DNA of 64,000 bases, taken from contig NZ_JABLSJ010000012.1 in NCBI RefSeq assembly GCF_013618635.1, positions 40,664 to 104,663 on the forward strand, read 5' to 3'. Below are positions 42,223 to 52,894 of this stretch, piece by piece. The stretch's first letter is position 1, and the number at the start of each line of letters is the position of its first letter. Below the pieces are notes generated by a model. The model had not been told where the DNA came from. It searched no databases and saw only the letters and a list, made by a program, of their open reading frames with translations. Origin of the DNA: Thalassobacillus sp. CUG 92003 (GTDB taxonomy: Bacteria > Bacillota > Bacilli > Bacillales > Halobacillaceae). Position numbers and translations under genes: made by a program.

Positions 42223-43296
42223 ATGGGGATGCGGTTTAGAAAAAGTTTTAAAGTTGCTCCAGGTGTGCGTATGAACGTAGGAAAGAAAGGAGTAGGTACT
42301 ACAATTGGCGGAAAAGGGCTGAGAGTAAACACTAGTTCTAGAGGAGTGTCAGTAGGTTCAAGCGTGCCTGGTACAGGCGTTTCATATAATAAACAAATAT
42401 CCTCTCGCACCAAGCGTCCTCAACGAACAAATTACGAACGACTACAGCAACAAAAAGCTAAAGAAGAAAAATTGGAACAAGCAAAACAAGACGTAGAAAA
42501 GTACGAAGCTCACATTGATATGCTAACCAGTGTCCATGAAGAAGTGAATGATCCTATATACTGGGAAGACATTCGCGATTCCTCGCCACCTTTTGAAATT
42601 GATAATGAAGGTCCTAATGTTCTTGAAGCCAGAGATAAACTTAAAAACTATCAACCTACTTGGCGAGACAAGTTATTTAATAGAACAGAAGCTCGTAAAG
42701 AGATACTCTCAGAAAACATCCAACATGCTAAAAATGATGATGATGATTTGTACCGTGAATGGGAAAATGATGTCGCTCAATCAAACTCAGTTTTAGATGG
42801 AGATCGTACTATTTGGAACAAAGTAGTCGATACATCTAACCCATTTGAGGATATTGAGGAATTAGGTAGCCATATAAAATACTCCTTCTCCCCTACTGAC
42901 CCTTCTGTAAAAGTAGAGTTAAATATTAGAAACAAAGAGGTTGTACCTGAAAAAACATTGTCACTAACTAAAACCGGAAAGCTATCACAACGAAATATGG
43001 CCAAAGGGAAGTATTTTCAGTTATATCAGGATTATGTATGTAGCTGCACTCTTCGAATCGCACGTGAGTTTTTCACCCTCCTTCCCCTTAATGAAACAGT
43101 TATCCATGTATACGATGATGCACCAGCAGATGAGGCAGCCGAATATGGTTGTATTCTCTCTGTCAGGATCAATAGAGAAGAGATAGAGAAGACTCACTTT
43201 ACTAACATTGATTGTTCAGACACGATTGAAACTTTTGAACACAATATGAAGTTTCTTAAAACCAAAGGCTTTAAATTTGTCGAGGAGGTTAAATAA
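42223..43296 (+). CDS. DUF4236-domain protein, prophage cargo
   Basis: About 357 aa. Residues 1-55 are the DUF4236 domain (MRFRKSFKVAPGVRMNVGKK ... GVSVGSSVPGTGVSY), then a coiled coil and an acidic mixed domain to the end. The ATG at 42223 has GGAGGT 7 bases upstream. The next gene, a membrane-anchored nuclease, begins on the base after its stop, so they are a tightly coupled pair. DUF4236 function is unknown; a beta-rich binding role is plausible. Confidence 0.78.
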   Translation: MGMRFRKSFKVAPGVRMNVGKKGVGTTIGGKGLRVNTSSRGVSVGSSVPGTGVSYNKQISSRTKRPQRTNYERLQQQKAKEEKLEQAKQDVEKYEAHIDMLTSVHEEVNDPIYWEDIRDSSPPFEIDNEGPNVLEARDKLKNYQPTWRDKLFNRTEARKEILSENIQHAKNDDDDLYREWENDVAQSNSVLDGDRTIWNKVVDTSNPFEDIEELGSHIKYSFSPTDPSVKVELNIRNKEVVPEKTLSLTKTGKLSQRNMAKGKYFQLYQDYVCSCTLRIAREFFTLLPLNETVIHVYDDAPADEAAEYGCILSVRINREEIEKTHFTNIDCSDTIETFEHNMKFLKTKGFKFVEEVK

Positions 43297-44418
43297 ATGA
43301 GCGTTTTCTTGGGGATTGTCGTTATAATAATAGCTTTAAGCCTAATAATTAGCTTTCCTTTGGTTATGCTCGGGATAAGTCTTTTTTGTTGGGGCATATA
43401 TGAACTCAATAAAAACCTAGAATTAAAAGCCAAATCCAAAGTACCTGGCATTATTATTTCAATTGGATTGGCTCTGTTTATCGTTGGCGTTATACCTACA
43501 GGGAGTTCAGATTCAGCTTCTAATAATGAAGAAGTAGATTCCTCTCAGCAGACCTCTGAGGAGACAATTGAACAAGTTGAAAATGAAGAAACTTCTGCAG
43601 ATACATCTGAACAGAAAGAAGAAGAGAATGACAAGTCTGAGGAAGAAGCCAAGGATATAGAACAAACAAGTTCCAAAGAAGAAGAGAAAGAAGCCAAGAA
43701 GGAAGCTGAAGAAAAAGCAAAGAAGGAAAAGGAAGCCGAAGAAAAACAACAGAAAAAGAAAACCAATGCCACCGTTACTCGCGTAATTGACGGAGATACG
43801 CTTGAAGTAAGAATGAACGGAAAAACTGAAGACGTAAGATTATTACTTGTAGATACACCAGAAACCGTCCATCCTAATGAACCTGTTCAACCTTTTGGAC
43901 CCGAAGCAACCAAATTTGTAAAAGATACTCTTTCTGGTAAGGACGTAAGAGTTAAAATTGGTAAAGAAAAAAGAGATAAATATGATCGCCTGCTCGCTTA
44001 TGTATTTATTAATGGAGAGACAATTCAAGAAAAACTACTTAGAAAAGGATTGGCCAGAACGGCTTACTTATACAATGATCTAACAATGCTTGATCAATTT
44101 CATAAGGTCCAGCAATCAGCAATTAATGCTGGGAAAGGAGTTTGGTCTATTGAGGGATATGCACACAAGGACCATGACCATGGGTATCATTATGAGGAAG
44201 AAAAAGAAGAGCCGGAGCCCGAACCTGAACCTAAGAAGAAAGAGTCCTCGAACAGTAATCTGATGTTTGACCCATTTGGTCCTGACCGTAACTGTGGAGA
44301 TTTCAACGGTGATCATGCTGCAGCTCAAGCATTTTTTGAAGCAGCTGGCGGGCCAGAAAATGACCCTCATGATTTGAACAGAGATTCTGACGGAATTGCT
44401 TGTGATAGCCTTCAATAA
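43297..44418 (+). CDS. membrane-anchored thermonuclease with excalibur domain
   Basis: The 373 aa show two N-terminal transmembrane helices (about 3-35 and 48-68), a long acidic Glu/Lys linker (75-155), a staphylococcal nuclease domain (about 157-285: VIDGDTLEV, RLLLVDTPE with the active-site Arg, and RDKYDRLLAYVF) and a C-terminal excalibur calcium-binding motif (DLNRDSDGIACDS). The nuclease probably faces outward at the cell surface. Coupled to the DUF4236 gene; a role in degrading incoming DNA, i.e. superinfection exclusion, is inference. Confidence 0.88.
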   Translation: MSVFLGIVVIIIALSLIISFPLVMLGISLFCWGIYELNKNLELKAKSKVPGIIISIGLALFIVGVIPTGSSDSASNNEEVDSSQQTSEETIEQVENEETSADTSEQKEEENDKSEEEAKDIEQTSSKEEEKEAKKEAEEKAKKEKEAEEKQQKKKTNATVTRVIDGDTLEVRMNGKTEDVRLLLVDTPETVHPNEPVQPFGPEATKFVKDTLSGKDVRVKIGKEKRDKYDRLLAYVFINGETIQEKLLRKGLARTAYLYNDLTMLDQFHKVQQSAINAGKGVWSIEGYAHKDHDHGYHYEEEKEEPEPEPEPKKKESSNSNLMFDPFGPDRNCGDFNGDHAAAQAFFEAAGGPENDPHDLNRDSDGIACDSLQ

Positions 44419-44618
44419 AATATTTAATCTTTTGCTGAAGTGAAATTCCAGAGAAAAAATTAGACAGCTGAAGGGCAATGATAAGCTTCAGAAATCGAAG
44501 AAGATAAAGTTAATAACTGAGTTGTATTATACAGTCAGAAAAAATAGTCTAATCTGCTTCAACATAAACTTACTGGCACAACTTATGTAAAGCAGGTATT
44601 GAAGAGGTGAATACAAAC

Positions 44619-45824
44619 GTGGGGTTTTATGATGATCGAGTAGATAATTTAAATATCGAATCTAAAATTCAAGATTGTCGCGAAAGTATTCAAAAAATCG
44701 AAAATGAAAGTGATTTAGAAACCGACTATGAATTATTCGAACACTTAGAACGGTTTAAAGCCACTTTAAATCTTGCAGAGTCAAACTTTAAGGGATCCGA
44801 CATTTTCTTGACTCCTTTTAACGTGTATACCAACATTAACAGTTATATAACATCAATTAGCTCACAAATAAGCAACTACCACAATTCTGGAAATAACAAT
44901 AATAAAAACACTGCTGTTGATCAATGTGACAAATTGCTGAGCCAAATACGCTTATTAGCTGTTCCCCGTTCTACAGAAGAACTCGAGGCTCTCAGCGAAA
45001 ACATTAGATCCACAAGGATGTCGATCAGTCAACATAAGCGCTATGCGCTTGAGGAAAGCGGTAATATTACTGAAAAAAAAGATGAGGTAGTAGGGTTAGC
45101 AGAGACCATCTCTGAAATTGAGTCAGAGGTGGAAACAGAGAAAGAAGAATTCATTAGAAATCACGAAGAGACTCTAGAAGAACTCAGTACCGATTTTCAT
45201 GATGGATTTAGTGAAATGATTGAGCAAGAACAGGAAATCGTGAAGAATAAAATGAAAAGTTACATGGACGAATTTTTAGATTACTACAACGCAACTAGAA
45301 TTAGACTGGAGCGAAAGCAAACTAAGCTAGAAGAATTGTTCAGCTTTGTCACAGACAATAGTATCTCAGGTGAATTTCATAAGGCTGCCGAAGAAGAAAA
45401 GGGTTCTTGGAAAAGTTGGTCTATAATAACCTTGAGTTTATTTATTATAGCTATTATTTACTCTTTGCTTGCATTCTTAACAAGCGAAATTACTAGTTGG
45501 ATTGATATCGGAAAAAGAATTTCCATCACCTTCGGTATTTTTGCCTTTGCGGCATATGCCGCAAAACAAGCCTCTGATCATAAAAGGGAAGCTAGGGAAA
45601 ATAGAAGTATCCAAATGAAAATTCAGTCCATAAACCCTTTCTTGGAAAATTATGATGATGAATCTGAAGAAATTAAAGAAATCAAAAAGCAATTGGCTGA
45701 CCATATTTTCACTCAGGAAATAGCAATAACTCAAGAAACAAACAAACGAGAATCTAAAGCCGAACAAAATCCTACACTCAAATTAAAGGATATCATGAGT
45801 TTACTAAAAGAACTTAAAAAATAG
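44619..45824 (+). CDS. coiled-coil membrane protein of unknown function, prophage cargo
   Basis: About 401 aa. A long acidic coiled coil (to about residue 265) is followed by two transmembrane helices (WSIITLSLFIIAIIYSLLAF and ISITFGIFAFAAYAAKQ) and a cytoplasmic tail of about 85 residues. A GTG at 44619 is 9 bases after AGAGGTG and is preferred to the GTG at 44607 inside that site. The two-helix-plus-coiled-coil design resembles membrane effectors of abortive systems, but I do not recognise the family. Confidence 0.7.
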   Translation: MGFYDDRVDNLNIESKIQDCRESIQKIENESDLETDYELFEHLERFKATLNLAESNFKGSDIFLTPFNVYTNINSYITSISSQISNYHNSGNNNNKNTAVDQCDKLLSQIRLLAVPRSTEELEALSENIRSTRMSISQHKRYALEESGNITEKKDEVVGLAETISEIESEVETEKEEFIRNHEETLEELSTDFHDGFSEMIEQEQEIVKNKMKSYMDEFLDYYNATRIRLERKQTKLEELFSFVTDNSISGEFHKAAEEEKGSWKSWSIITLSLFIIAIIYSLLAFLTSEITSWIDIGKRISITFGIFAFAAYAAKQASDHKREARENRSIQMKIQSINPFLENYDDESEEIKEIKKQLADHIFTQEIAITQETNKRESKAEQNPTLKLKDIMSLLKELKK

Positions 45825-46107
45825 ATGTCACAATTTCTACAACTCTTATAATGTTAAATGTTTTACCTTTGCTTACTCAATAGTATCTAATTATTAAAAA
45901 AGGTATTATTTTGTCAATTTATGAAGGAATTTCTAAGTAATGGATAGAAATATTTATAGTGAGTAGTTAATTTAGAGCATGTCCTTTGGACGTGCTAATT
46001 TTATGTTTTAATAGATTTTCATCATTCAAATTTATTAAAAAATAAAATGTGATGAAATTAGATTATTAGCGGCTGTTACATATTTGAATTTATTGGAGGA
46101 AATATAA
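45825..46107 (+). other. spacer with terminator before the ATPase gene
   Basis: AGCATGTCC-TTT-GGACGTGCT (45976-45996) followed by AATTTTATG looks like a terminator for the coiled-coil gene. The AT-rich 46000-46100 part should hold the promoter of the ATPase-Dam pair, and GGAGG precedes the ATG at 46108. Confidence 0.5.
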
Positions 46108-47778
46108 ATGGAAAAAAACAAATTAGATTACTTACAAATTGATAAATTCCGGAAATTAAAGGATATTTCAATCAATGTCGCTGAGAGAATCACTGTGATT
46201 GCTGGACATAATGGAATTGGTAAATCGACTATACTAGGATTAATTGCAAACGGATCTGAATTAAAAAAATATAGAAGCTACTTCGACAAAACTTTCCAAA
46301 GTAAATTTCAGGAAATTTTCCATCTAGATAGTAATAACGACTATCACTCAGAACAAAATGAAAAATATTCTTTTATTATGAAATATACATACGAAGGAGA
46401 AACGTTATATAAAAAAGGTACAATCTCTAATCATGATGGTAGATTAAAAGTTGTACCAAGAAACTCAAATGAAGTTGGTAAATTAACTAATGAAAGCTTT
46501 TTAGATGTAGGAGCAAATGCGAAAGTAACTATACCTACAATTTACATTGGCATGAGTAGGGTAATTCCTATTGGTGAAACCGATGAAGCCCTATACACGT
46601 TACAATCAAGTAATTCTCCTAGTGAAGAAGATATCCGTTTTATGAATGAGGCTTATATAGAAATCATAGGGAATGAACCAATGGAAAATGAAAAAATATC
46701 TAAGCAAAGCCTAAAACATACTACAAAGCGATCTATAGGCCCAAGTTTTGTTGATTACCCTTTCCAAACTGTTTCTCTTGGACAAGATAGTTTGAGTTCA
46801 ATCCTAACAGCTATATTATCATTTAGGAAGCTAAAAAGGGAATTAGATGAAGGAGATGGAATTAATTATAACGGTGGTTTATTAGTTATTGATGAAATAG
46901 ACGCATGCCTTCACCCTTCTGCTCAAGAGAAATTACTCAATATCCTGGATAGAGCAGCGAAAGATCTTAATCTTCAAATTGTTGTTACTTCACATTCCTT
47001 AACCATAATTAAAGAAGTATTAGCTAAGCAATTACAAACAATGCAAAATCCAGCAGACGAAAAAACATATTACAATGTAATTTATTTACAAAACACAATG
47101 GATCCTCACATAATGAAAGATCCTACTTATTTGAAAATAAAAAATGATATGTTCTTAAGATTTAATAGATATCAAGACCATTCACAAGTTGTGAAGGTTT
47201 ATTTTGAAGATGAAGAAGCTTACTTTCTATACAAAACATTAATGCGTCATTTAACAATAGATAGGCTGACAGACATTAATTTAGAAGAGGTAATAGCACA
47301 TATCAACTGTGATACCTTATTAAAACTTCCTGACAAAGATTCTTATTTTAGGAATGTACTTATCATGCCGGACGGCGATGTAAAAACAGGGAGATACGAA
47401 CCATATATTGAAAGACATGACAATATTTGCCCTCTCCCATCAGATGTTGCCCCCGAGGTATTAGTATACAATTACTTGAAATACTTATTAGAAGATATGA
47501 GTCATAGTTTTTGGAAAAATAACCTAGACCATTTACACGGACAAATTGTTAGGGATAGAATTATTAAAGATATAGAAGATAAAATCCAAAGTAGAAGTGA
47601 TAAAAAAAGCAGAGAATATTTTAAAGAATGGTTTAACGAGTACAAAGATTTATTTGAAAAAACTGAAATTATTAGTTATTGGATGAATGATAATCCTGAT
47701 GAGGTAACGGAATTTGAATTTCAGATGAAGATATCCCTCGACTATTTAAAAGAAAAGATACTCAAGGAAGACGGATAA
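46108..47778 (+). CDS. OLD-like AAA/ABC ATPase with C-terminal TOPRIM-like region
   Basis: A 556-aa P-loop protein: Walker A AGHNGIGKST, a signature-like VSLGQDSLSSIL, Walker B GLLVIDEIDACLHPSA and the H-loop VTSHS, i.e. the RecF/OLD type ATPase. After about residue 370 it has VKVYFEDEEAYFLYKTLM with a leading Glu and later NVLIMPDGDVK with a DxD-like pair, which looks like a degenerate TOPRIM nuclease. Many anti-phage proteins (OLD, GajA, AriA, PtuA types) share this build. It is followed 58 bp later by a Dam methylase, forming a probable defence pair. The nuclease assignment is by eye. Confidence 0.8.
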   Translation: MEKNKLDYLQIDKFRKLKDISINVAERITVIAGHNGIGKSTILGLIANGSELKKYRSYFDKTFQSKFQEIFHLDSNNDYHSEQNEKYSFIMKYTYEGETLYKKGTISNHDGRLKVVPRNSNEVGKLTNESFLDVGANAKVTIPTIYIGMSRVIPIGETDEALYTLQSSNSPSEEDIRFMNEAYIEIIGNEPMENEKISKQSLKHTTKRSIGPSFVDYPFQTVSLGQDSLSSILTAILSFRKLKRELDEGDGINYNGGLLVIDEIDACLHPSAQEKLLNILDRAAKDLNLQIVVTSHSLTIIKEVLAKQLQTMQNPADEKTYYNVIYLQNTMDPHIMKDPTYLKIKNDMFLRFNRYQDHSQVVKVYFEDEEAYFLYKTLMRHLTIDRLTDINLEEVIAHINCDTLLKLPDKDSYFRNVLIMPDGDVKTGRYEPYIERHDNICPLPSDVAPEVLVYNYLKYLLEDMSHSFWKNNLDHLHGQIVRDRIIKDIEDKIQSRSDKKSREYFKEWFNEYKDLFEKTEIISYWMNDNPDEVTEFEFQMKISLDYLKEKILKEDG

Positions 47779-47836
47779 TTAGAAATGGCCATTTTGGTTC
47801 TGAATATGTTAATGTTTTGATTAGGAGGTGCGACAA

Positions 47837-48718
47837 TTGCCAGTAACGGATTCTCCACTTAGGTACCCAGGTGGAAAGACACAGTTAAAAAAATTCATAA
47901 TAGATCTTCTTGAATGCAATGAGTTCCCCTCCCCTCCAACTTACATTGAACCATTTGCAGGAGGAGCAGGTTTGGCCCTATCTCTATTATATAATGGTAA
48001 AGTAAGGGATATCTATATAAATGATTATGACTATAATATTTATTCTGTTTGGTATTCAATTTTAAATCATCCAAATGAGTTTATTAATTTAATTGAAGAT
48101 ACTCCAATTGACTTAGATACTTGGAAAGAACAAAGGAAAATTATTTTCAGCCAAAGAAAGCACAGCTTATTGGAGGTGGGTTTCGCAGCATTTTTCTTAA
48201 ACCGAGCAAATGTGTCAGGCATTATCACAGGTGGTCCAATAGGTGGTAAAAAGCAACAAAGTAAGAATAAAATTGATTGTAGGTTTACAAAAAAGAATCT
48301 TATCAAGAAAGTACTAAAAATCGCATCTTATAAAGAAAGTATCAATCTATCAAATAGAGATGCAGAAGATTTTATTCAAAATGACATTCTGGGAATGAAC
48401 ACGTCGAACACCTTCATCTTCTTTGACCCACCGTATTATACACAAGGAAAAAACCTTTATACTAATTATTACTTACATGATGACCATGTTTCCCTTGGTA
48501 AAAAAATTCGAAACCTTAATAAATTCAAGTGGATTACAACCTATGACAATGCACGACCTATAAGGGAGATTTATAGCGATTATTCAATACGTCAGTACTC
48601 ATTGAACTATTCAGCTAATGAAGTTAGAAAAGCGACTGAGTTGCTTATTCATAGTAACAATGTATTATTACCAAAATCTGATAATATCTTTTTCACAGAC
48701 AACTTAATAAAGTCATAA
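47837..48718 (+). CDS. D12-class DNA adenine methyltransferase (Dam-like)
   Basis: About 293 aa with the D12 signatures: SPLRYPGGKTQLKKFI, YIEPFAGGAGLALSLL (SAM binding) and FIFFDPPYYTQGKNLY (catalytic DPPY), ending SANEVRKATELLIHSN. It methylates adenine at N6, probably in a GATC-like site. A TTG at 47837 lies 8 bases after AGGAGG and is preferred to an overlapping GTG at 47828. Cotranscribed with the OLD-like ATPase, so methylation may mark self DNA. Confidence 0.9.
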   Translation: MPVTDSPLRYPGGKTQLKKFIIDLLECNEFPSPPTYIEPFAGGAGLALSLLYNGKVRDIYINDYDYNIYSVWYSILNHPNEFINLIEDTPIDLDTWKEQRKIIFSQRKHSLLEVGFAAFFLNRANVSGIITGGPIGGKKQQSKNKIDCRFTKKNLIKKVLKIASYKESINLSNRDAEDFIQNDILGMNTSNTFIFFDPPYYTQGKNLYTNYYLHDDHVSLGKKIRNLNKFKWITTYDNARPIREIYSDYSIRQYSLNYSANEVRKATELLIHSNNVLLPKSDNIFFTDNLIKS

Positions 48719-48750
48719 ACTGTTCTTATATAAATAGAGCAGTTTTTTTA
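48719..48750 (+). terminator. terminator after the Dam gene
   Basis: AACTGTTC and GAGCAGTT form a stem, followed by T7. Confidence 0.75.
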
Positions 48751-48760
48751 TTGCAATAAA

Positions 48761-48780
48761 AGAACATTTGTTCGTATAAT
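48761..48780 (+). promoter_or_regulatory. LexA (SOS) box overlapping the immA promoter
   Basis: AGAACATTTGTTCG (48761-48774) matches the Bacillus LexA box CGAAC-N4-GTTCG except for one base, and TATAAT (48775-48780) follows at once. LexA bound here would block the immA promoter until DNA damage. Confidence 0.6.
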
Positions 48781-48802
48781 GATTTTAAGGATGGTGATTA
48801 GT

Positions 48803-49306
48803 ATGAATTTCCCACAATACACTACTACCGCACTAGAAGACTGGGTATCTAATTGGTACATAAAGCGCAAATTTCAATATCCATTGGATTTAAAGCTAAG
48901 AAAGATAGCGATGCAGTATGAAATATTTATTCACTATAAACCTATGGAGAGCCGTTATACCCGATTTGGCCGCTATAGAGAGATAGTCTTAAATTCTACT
49001 CTGAACAAGACTATCCAACGAGAGCAATTCTTCCATGAGCTATGCCATGCTGTTCGTCATGTAGGCAAACAAACCATGATGCCTGACGCTTTTAGAGAGC
49101 TTCAAGAACGTGATGCAAGACATTTTACTCTTTACGCTGCTCTCCCCTATCACATGGTTAAAAGCTACAATCTCGATGATCCTGACCTCCTCGAGCGATG
49201 GTCTCAAGACTTTAAGGTCACCGAAGAACTATGTAAAGAGAGATTTACTCAAATCTGTAGACGATTACAAACTAAAATAAATGGCTTAAACTATCTATAT
49301 CTATGA
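48803..49306 (+). CDS. ImmA/IrrE-type metallopeptidase
   Basis: About 167 aa with the zinc motif HELCHAVRH and flanking FGRYREIVLN and RDARHFTLYAALP, characteristic of ImmA/IrrE peptidases of phages and ICEs. ImmA cleaves the ImmR/CI repressor to induce excision. AAGGATGGTGA precedes the ATG. It is separated from its presumed target repressor by about 7 kb of cargo, and lies just before the integrase. Confidence 0.88.
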   Translation: MNFPQYTTTALEDWVSNWYIKRKFQYPLDLKLRKIAMQYEIFIHYKPMESRYTRFGRYREIVLNSTLNKTIQREQFFHELCHAVRHVGKQTMMPDAFRELQERDARHFTLYAALPYHMVKSYNLDDPDLLERWSQDFKVTEELCKERFTQICRRLQTKINGLNYLYL

Positions 49307-49363
49307 AAGTGTACCAAGCAAGGCCCACTCCATAAGCTATGATACAACCAAGGAGGTGTATCT

Positions 49364-50569
49364 ATGTACTGTGAAAAAAAAAAGTTGAAATCAGGACAGG
49401 TCCGCTGGGAGTGTATGGAGGACGGTCCACCTAACCCAGCTACAGGTAAGAGAAAACAGATAAAACGAAGAGCTAAAACGCAGAGAGAAGCCAAGCAACG
49501 TGTTCAGAAAGCCATTCAATCACTACAAGATGATGGCATTGATGAACGATTAGGTGCCAGAATGTTGTTTGAAGATGCAGCCAAACACTGGTTATCGGTG
49601 TACAGTATGACTGGCGTAAAACGAAATACGGTCAGAATCCGAGAAAAAGAGATTGCTATTCTCAACCGTTACATTGCTAAAACACCAATCGGAAATGTAA
49701 CACCAGCTATGTATCAAAAAATATTGAACGACCTCTCCCCTTCTTATGCAAGAACAACCGTGCAAGGTGTTAACACGTCAGCCGGCATGATTTTTAGGCA
49801 GGCTATGAAAGATAAGATCATTAAAGAAAACCCTACAGAACATGTGGTTGTACCGAAAAAGCGCCAAACAGTTGAAGATATTGAAATTGAAGAAGTGATG
49901 GAAAAATATTTGGAACATAACGAATTAGAAGAGTTTCTGAATGCGGTCAGGCAGTATGGCTTGGATTTAGATATCGAACGGTTCTACCTACTGGCTTACT
50001 CAGGTATGCGCTCGGGTGAAGCCTGCGCTCTAAAGTGGTCAGATATAAGCTTTGAAGATAACACGATACGGATTACGAAGACACTCTATAACGAAAACAA
50101 CAATATGAAAAAGTATGAAATTACTCCCCCTAAAACCAAAGGATCCATCCGTACAATTCATATGGAACCTGAGATTATGAACCTCTTACATCTGCATAAG
50201 AAAAGACAAATGAAAATCAAATTGAAGGTCGGACATTTACTTGAGGATTATCACGATGCGGACTTTGTTTTTTGTAGAGAAAACGGGTATCCTTTCGCCC
50301 CTTCAAATATCCTAAAACGAATGGACCGCTTGCTAACAAAAACGTCCATAGATAAACATGCTACTCCTCACATTTTCCGTCACACGATGATCAGTATGAT
50401 GGCTGAAGCAAAAATTGATGTGGCCACCATTATGGAACGAGTAGGTCATGAGGATATCAATACAACAATGAAAATATACACTCATGTCACTAACAAAATG
50501 AAAGAGGACGCTTCCGACAAAGTTAGAAATTTGTACGGAAACGCCCTCGAAAAAATCAATTTAAATTAA
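49364..50569 (+). CDS. int: phage tyrosine integrase
   Basis: A 401-aa site-specific recombinase with an N-terminal arm-binding domain (1-65), core-binding SAM-like domain (66-165) and catalytic domain with YSGMRSGEACALKW (Arg), PHIFRHTMISMM (His-x-x-Arg) and GHEDINTTMKIYTHV (active Tyr). It ends beside the right attachment site, with arm-type repeats between. Confidence 0.95.
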   Translation: MYCEKKKLKSGQVRWECMEDGPPNPATGKRKQIKRRAKTQREAKQRVQKAIQSLQDDGIDERLGARMLFEDAAKHWLSVYSMTGVKRNTVRIREKEIAILNRYIAKTPIGNVTPAMYQKILNDLSPSYARTTVQGVNTSAGMIFRQAMKDKIIKENPTEHVVVPKKRQTVEDIEIEEVMEKYLEHNELEEFLNAVRQYGLDLDIERFYLLAYSGMRSGEACALKWSDISFEDNTIRITKTLYNENNNMKKYEITPPKTKGSIRTIHMEPEIMNLLHLHKKRQMKIKLKVGHLLEDYHDADFVFCRENGYPFAPSNILKRMDRLLTKTSIDKHATPHIFRHTMISMMAEAKIDVATIMERVGHEDINTTMKIYTHVTNKMKEDASDKVRNLYGNALEKINLN

Positions 50570-50572
50570 ATT

Positions 50573-52326
<1,754 letters not shown>

Positions 52327-52352
52327 TCAATGATTTTTTATTCCTTTTCGTG

Positions 52353-52637
52353 TTACTGAATAACGGCCAAAATGTCGCTTTCGCGAACAATTAAGTAATC
52401 GGAACCTTCATATTTGACTTCTGTGCCAGCGAATTTCGAGAATACGACATGGTTACCTTCAGAAACTTCCAAAGCGACCTTCTCTCCATTGTCTGTGACA
52501 CGTCCGGAACCTACAGCAACAACTTTACCTTCTTGAGGCTTTTCTTTCGCAGAATCGGGAAGTACGATACCGCTCGCGGTTTTTTCTTCCTGCTCTACGA
52601 TTTCAATCACAATACGATCACCAAGTGGCTTTAACAA
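52353..52637 (-). CDS. groES: co-chaperonin GroES
   Basis: 94 aa, [20 protein letters not shown] start, with the mobile loop [15 protein letters not shown] and the roof GSGRV segment. First gene of the heat-shock groESL operon. Confidence 0.98.
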   Translation of the reverse strand: MLKPLGDRIVIEIVEQEEKTASGIVLPDSAKEKPQEGKVVAVGSGRVTDNGEKVALEVSEGNHVVFSKFAGTEVKYEGSDYLIVRESDILAVIQ

Positions 52638-52684
52638 TTAGGACACCCTCCTCAATGTGATTCTTCATTTTCCATTTTCGGTTA

Positions 52685-52750
52685 TTAGCACTCGGGTTGT
52701 AAGAGTGCTAACACAATTTATATAATAAGCAATTCACTTTTATTTTGCAA
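52685..52750 (-). promoter_or_regulatory. groESL promoter with CIRCE operator
   Basis: TTAGCACTC-N9-GAGTGCTAA (52685-52711) is a perfect CIRCE element bound by HrcA. On the minus strand TTGCAA (52750-52745) and TATTAT (52727-52722), 17 bp apart, form the sigma-A promoter just upstream. Confidence 0.92.
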
Positions 52751-52894
52751 GTAGAAAATATAAATTTTTACCATAAAATTTCGCGCTGAACTTTCTGCTA
52801 TAATTGTTATTGTTACGTGTCTCTTTCAAACTGTGATAAAATATCTGTCGAATCACAATAATAATATTTTCACCCATAAAGGAGTCGTCATATC

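Noticed and set aside
43513..43772. Leu/Phe/Ser-rich minus-strand frames opposite the nuclease linker
   Set aside because: Antisense of the Glu/Lys-rich linker, which automatically reads as a hydrophobic frame.
52832..52857. Inverted repeat TGTGAT-N14-ATCACA upstream of ydiL as a Rex or CRP site
   Set aside because: Spacing and half-sites do not match the Rex consensus I know, and a CRP-type regulator is not evident; kept only as a note.
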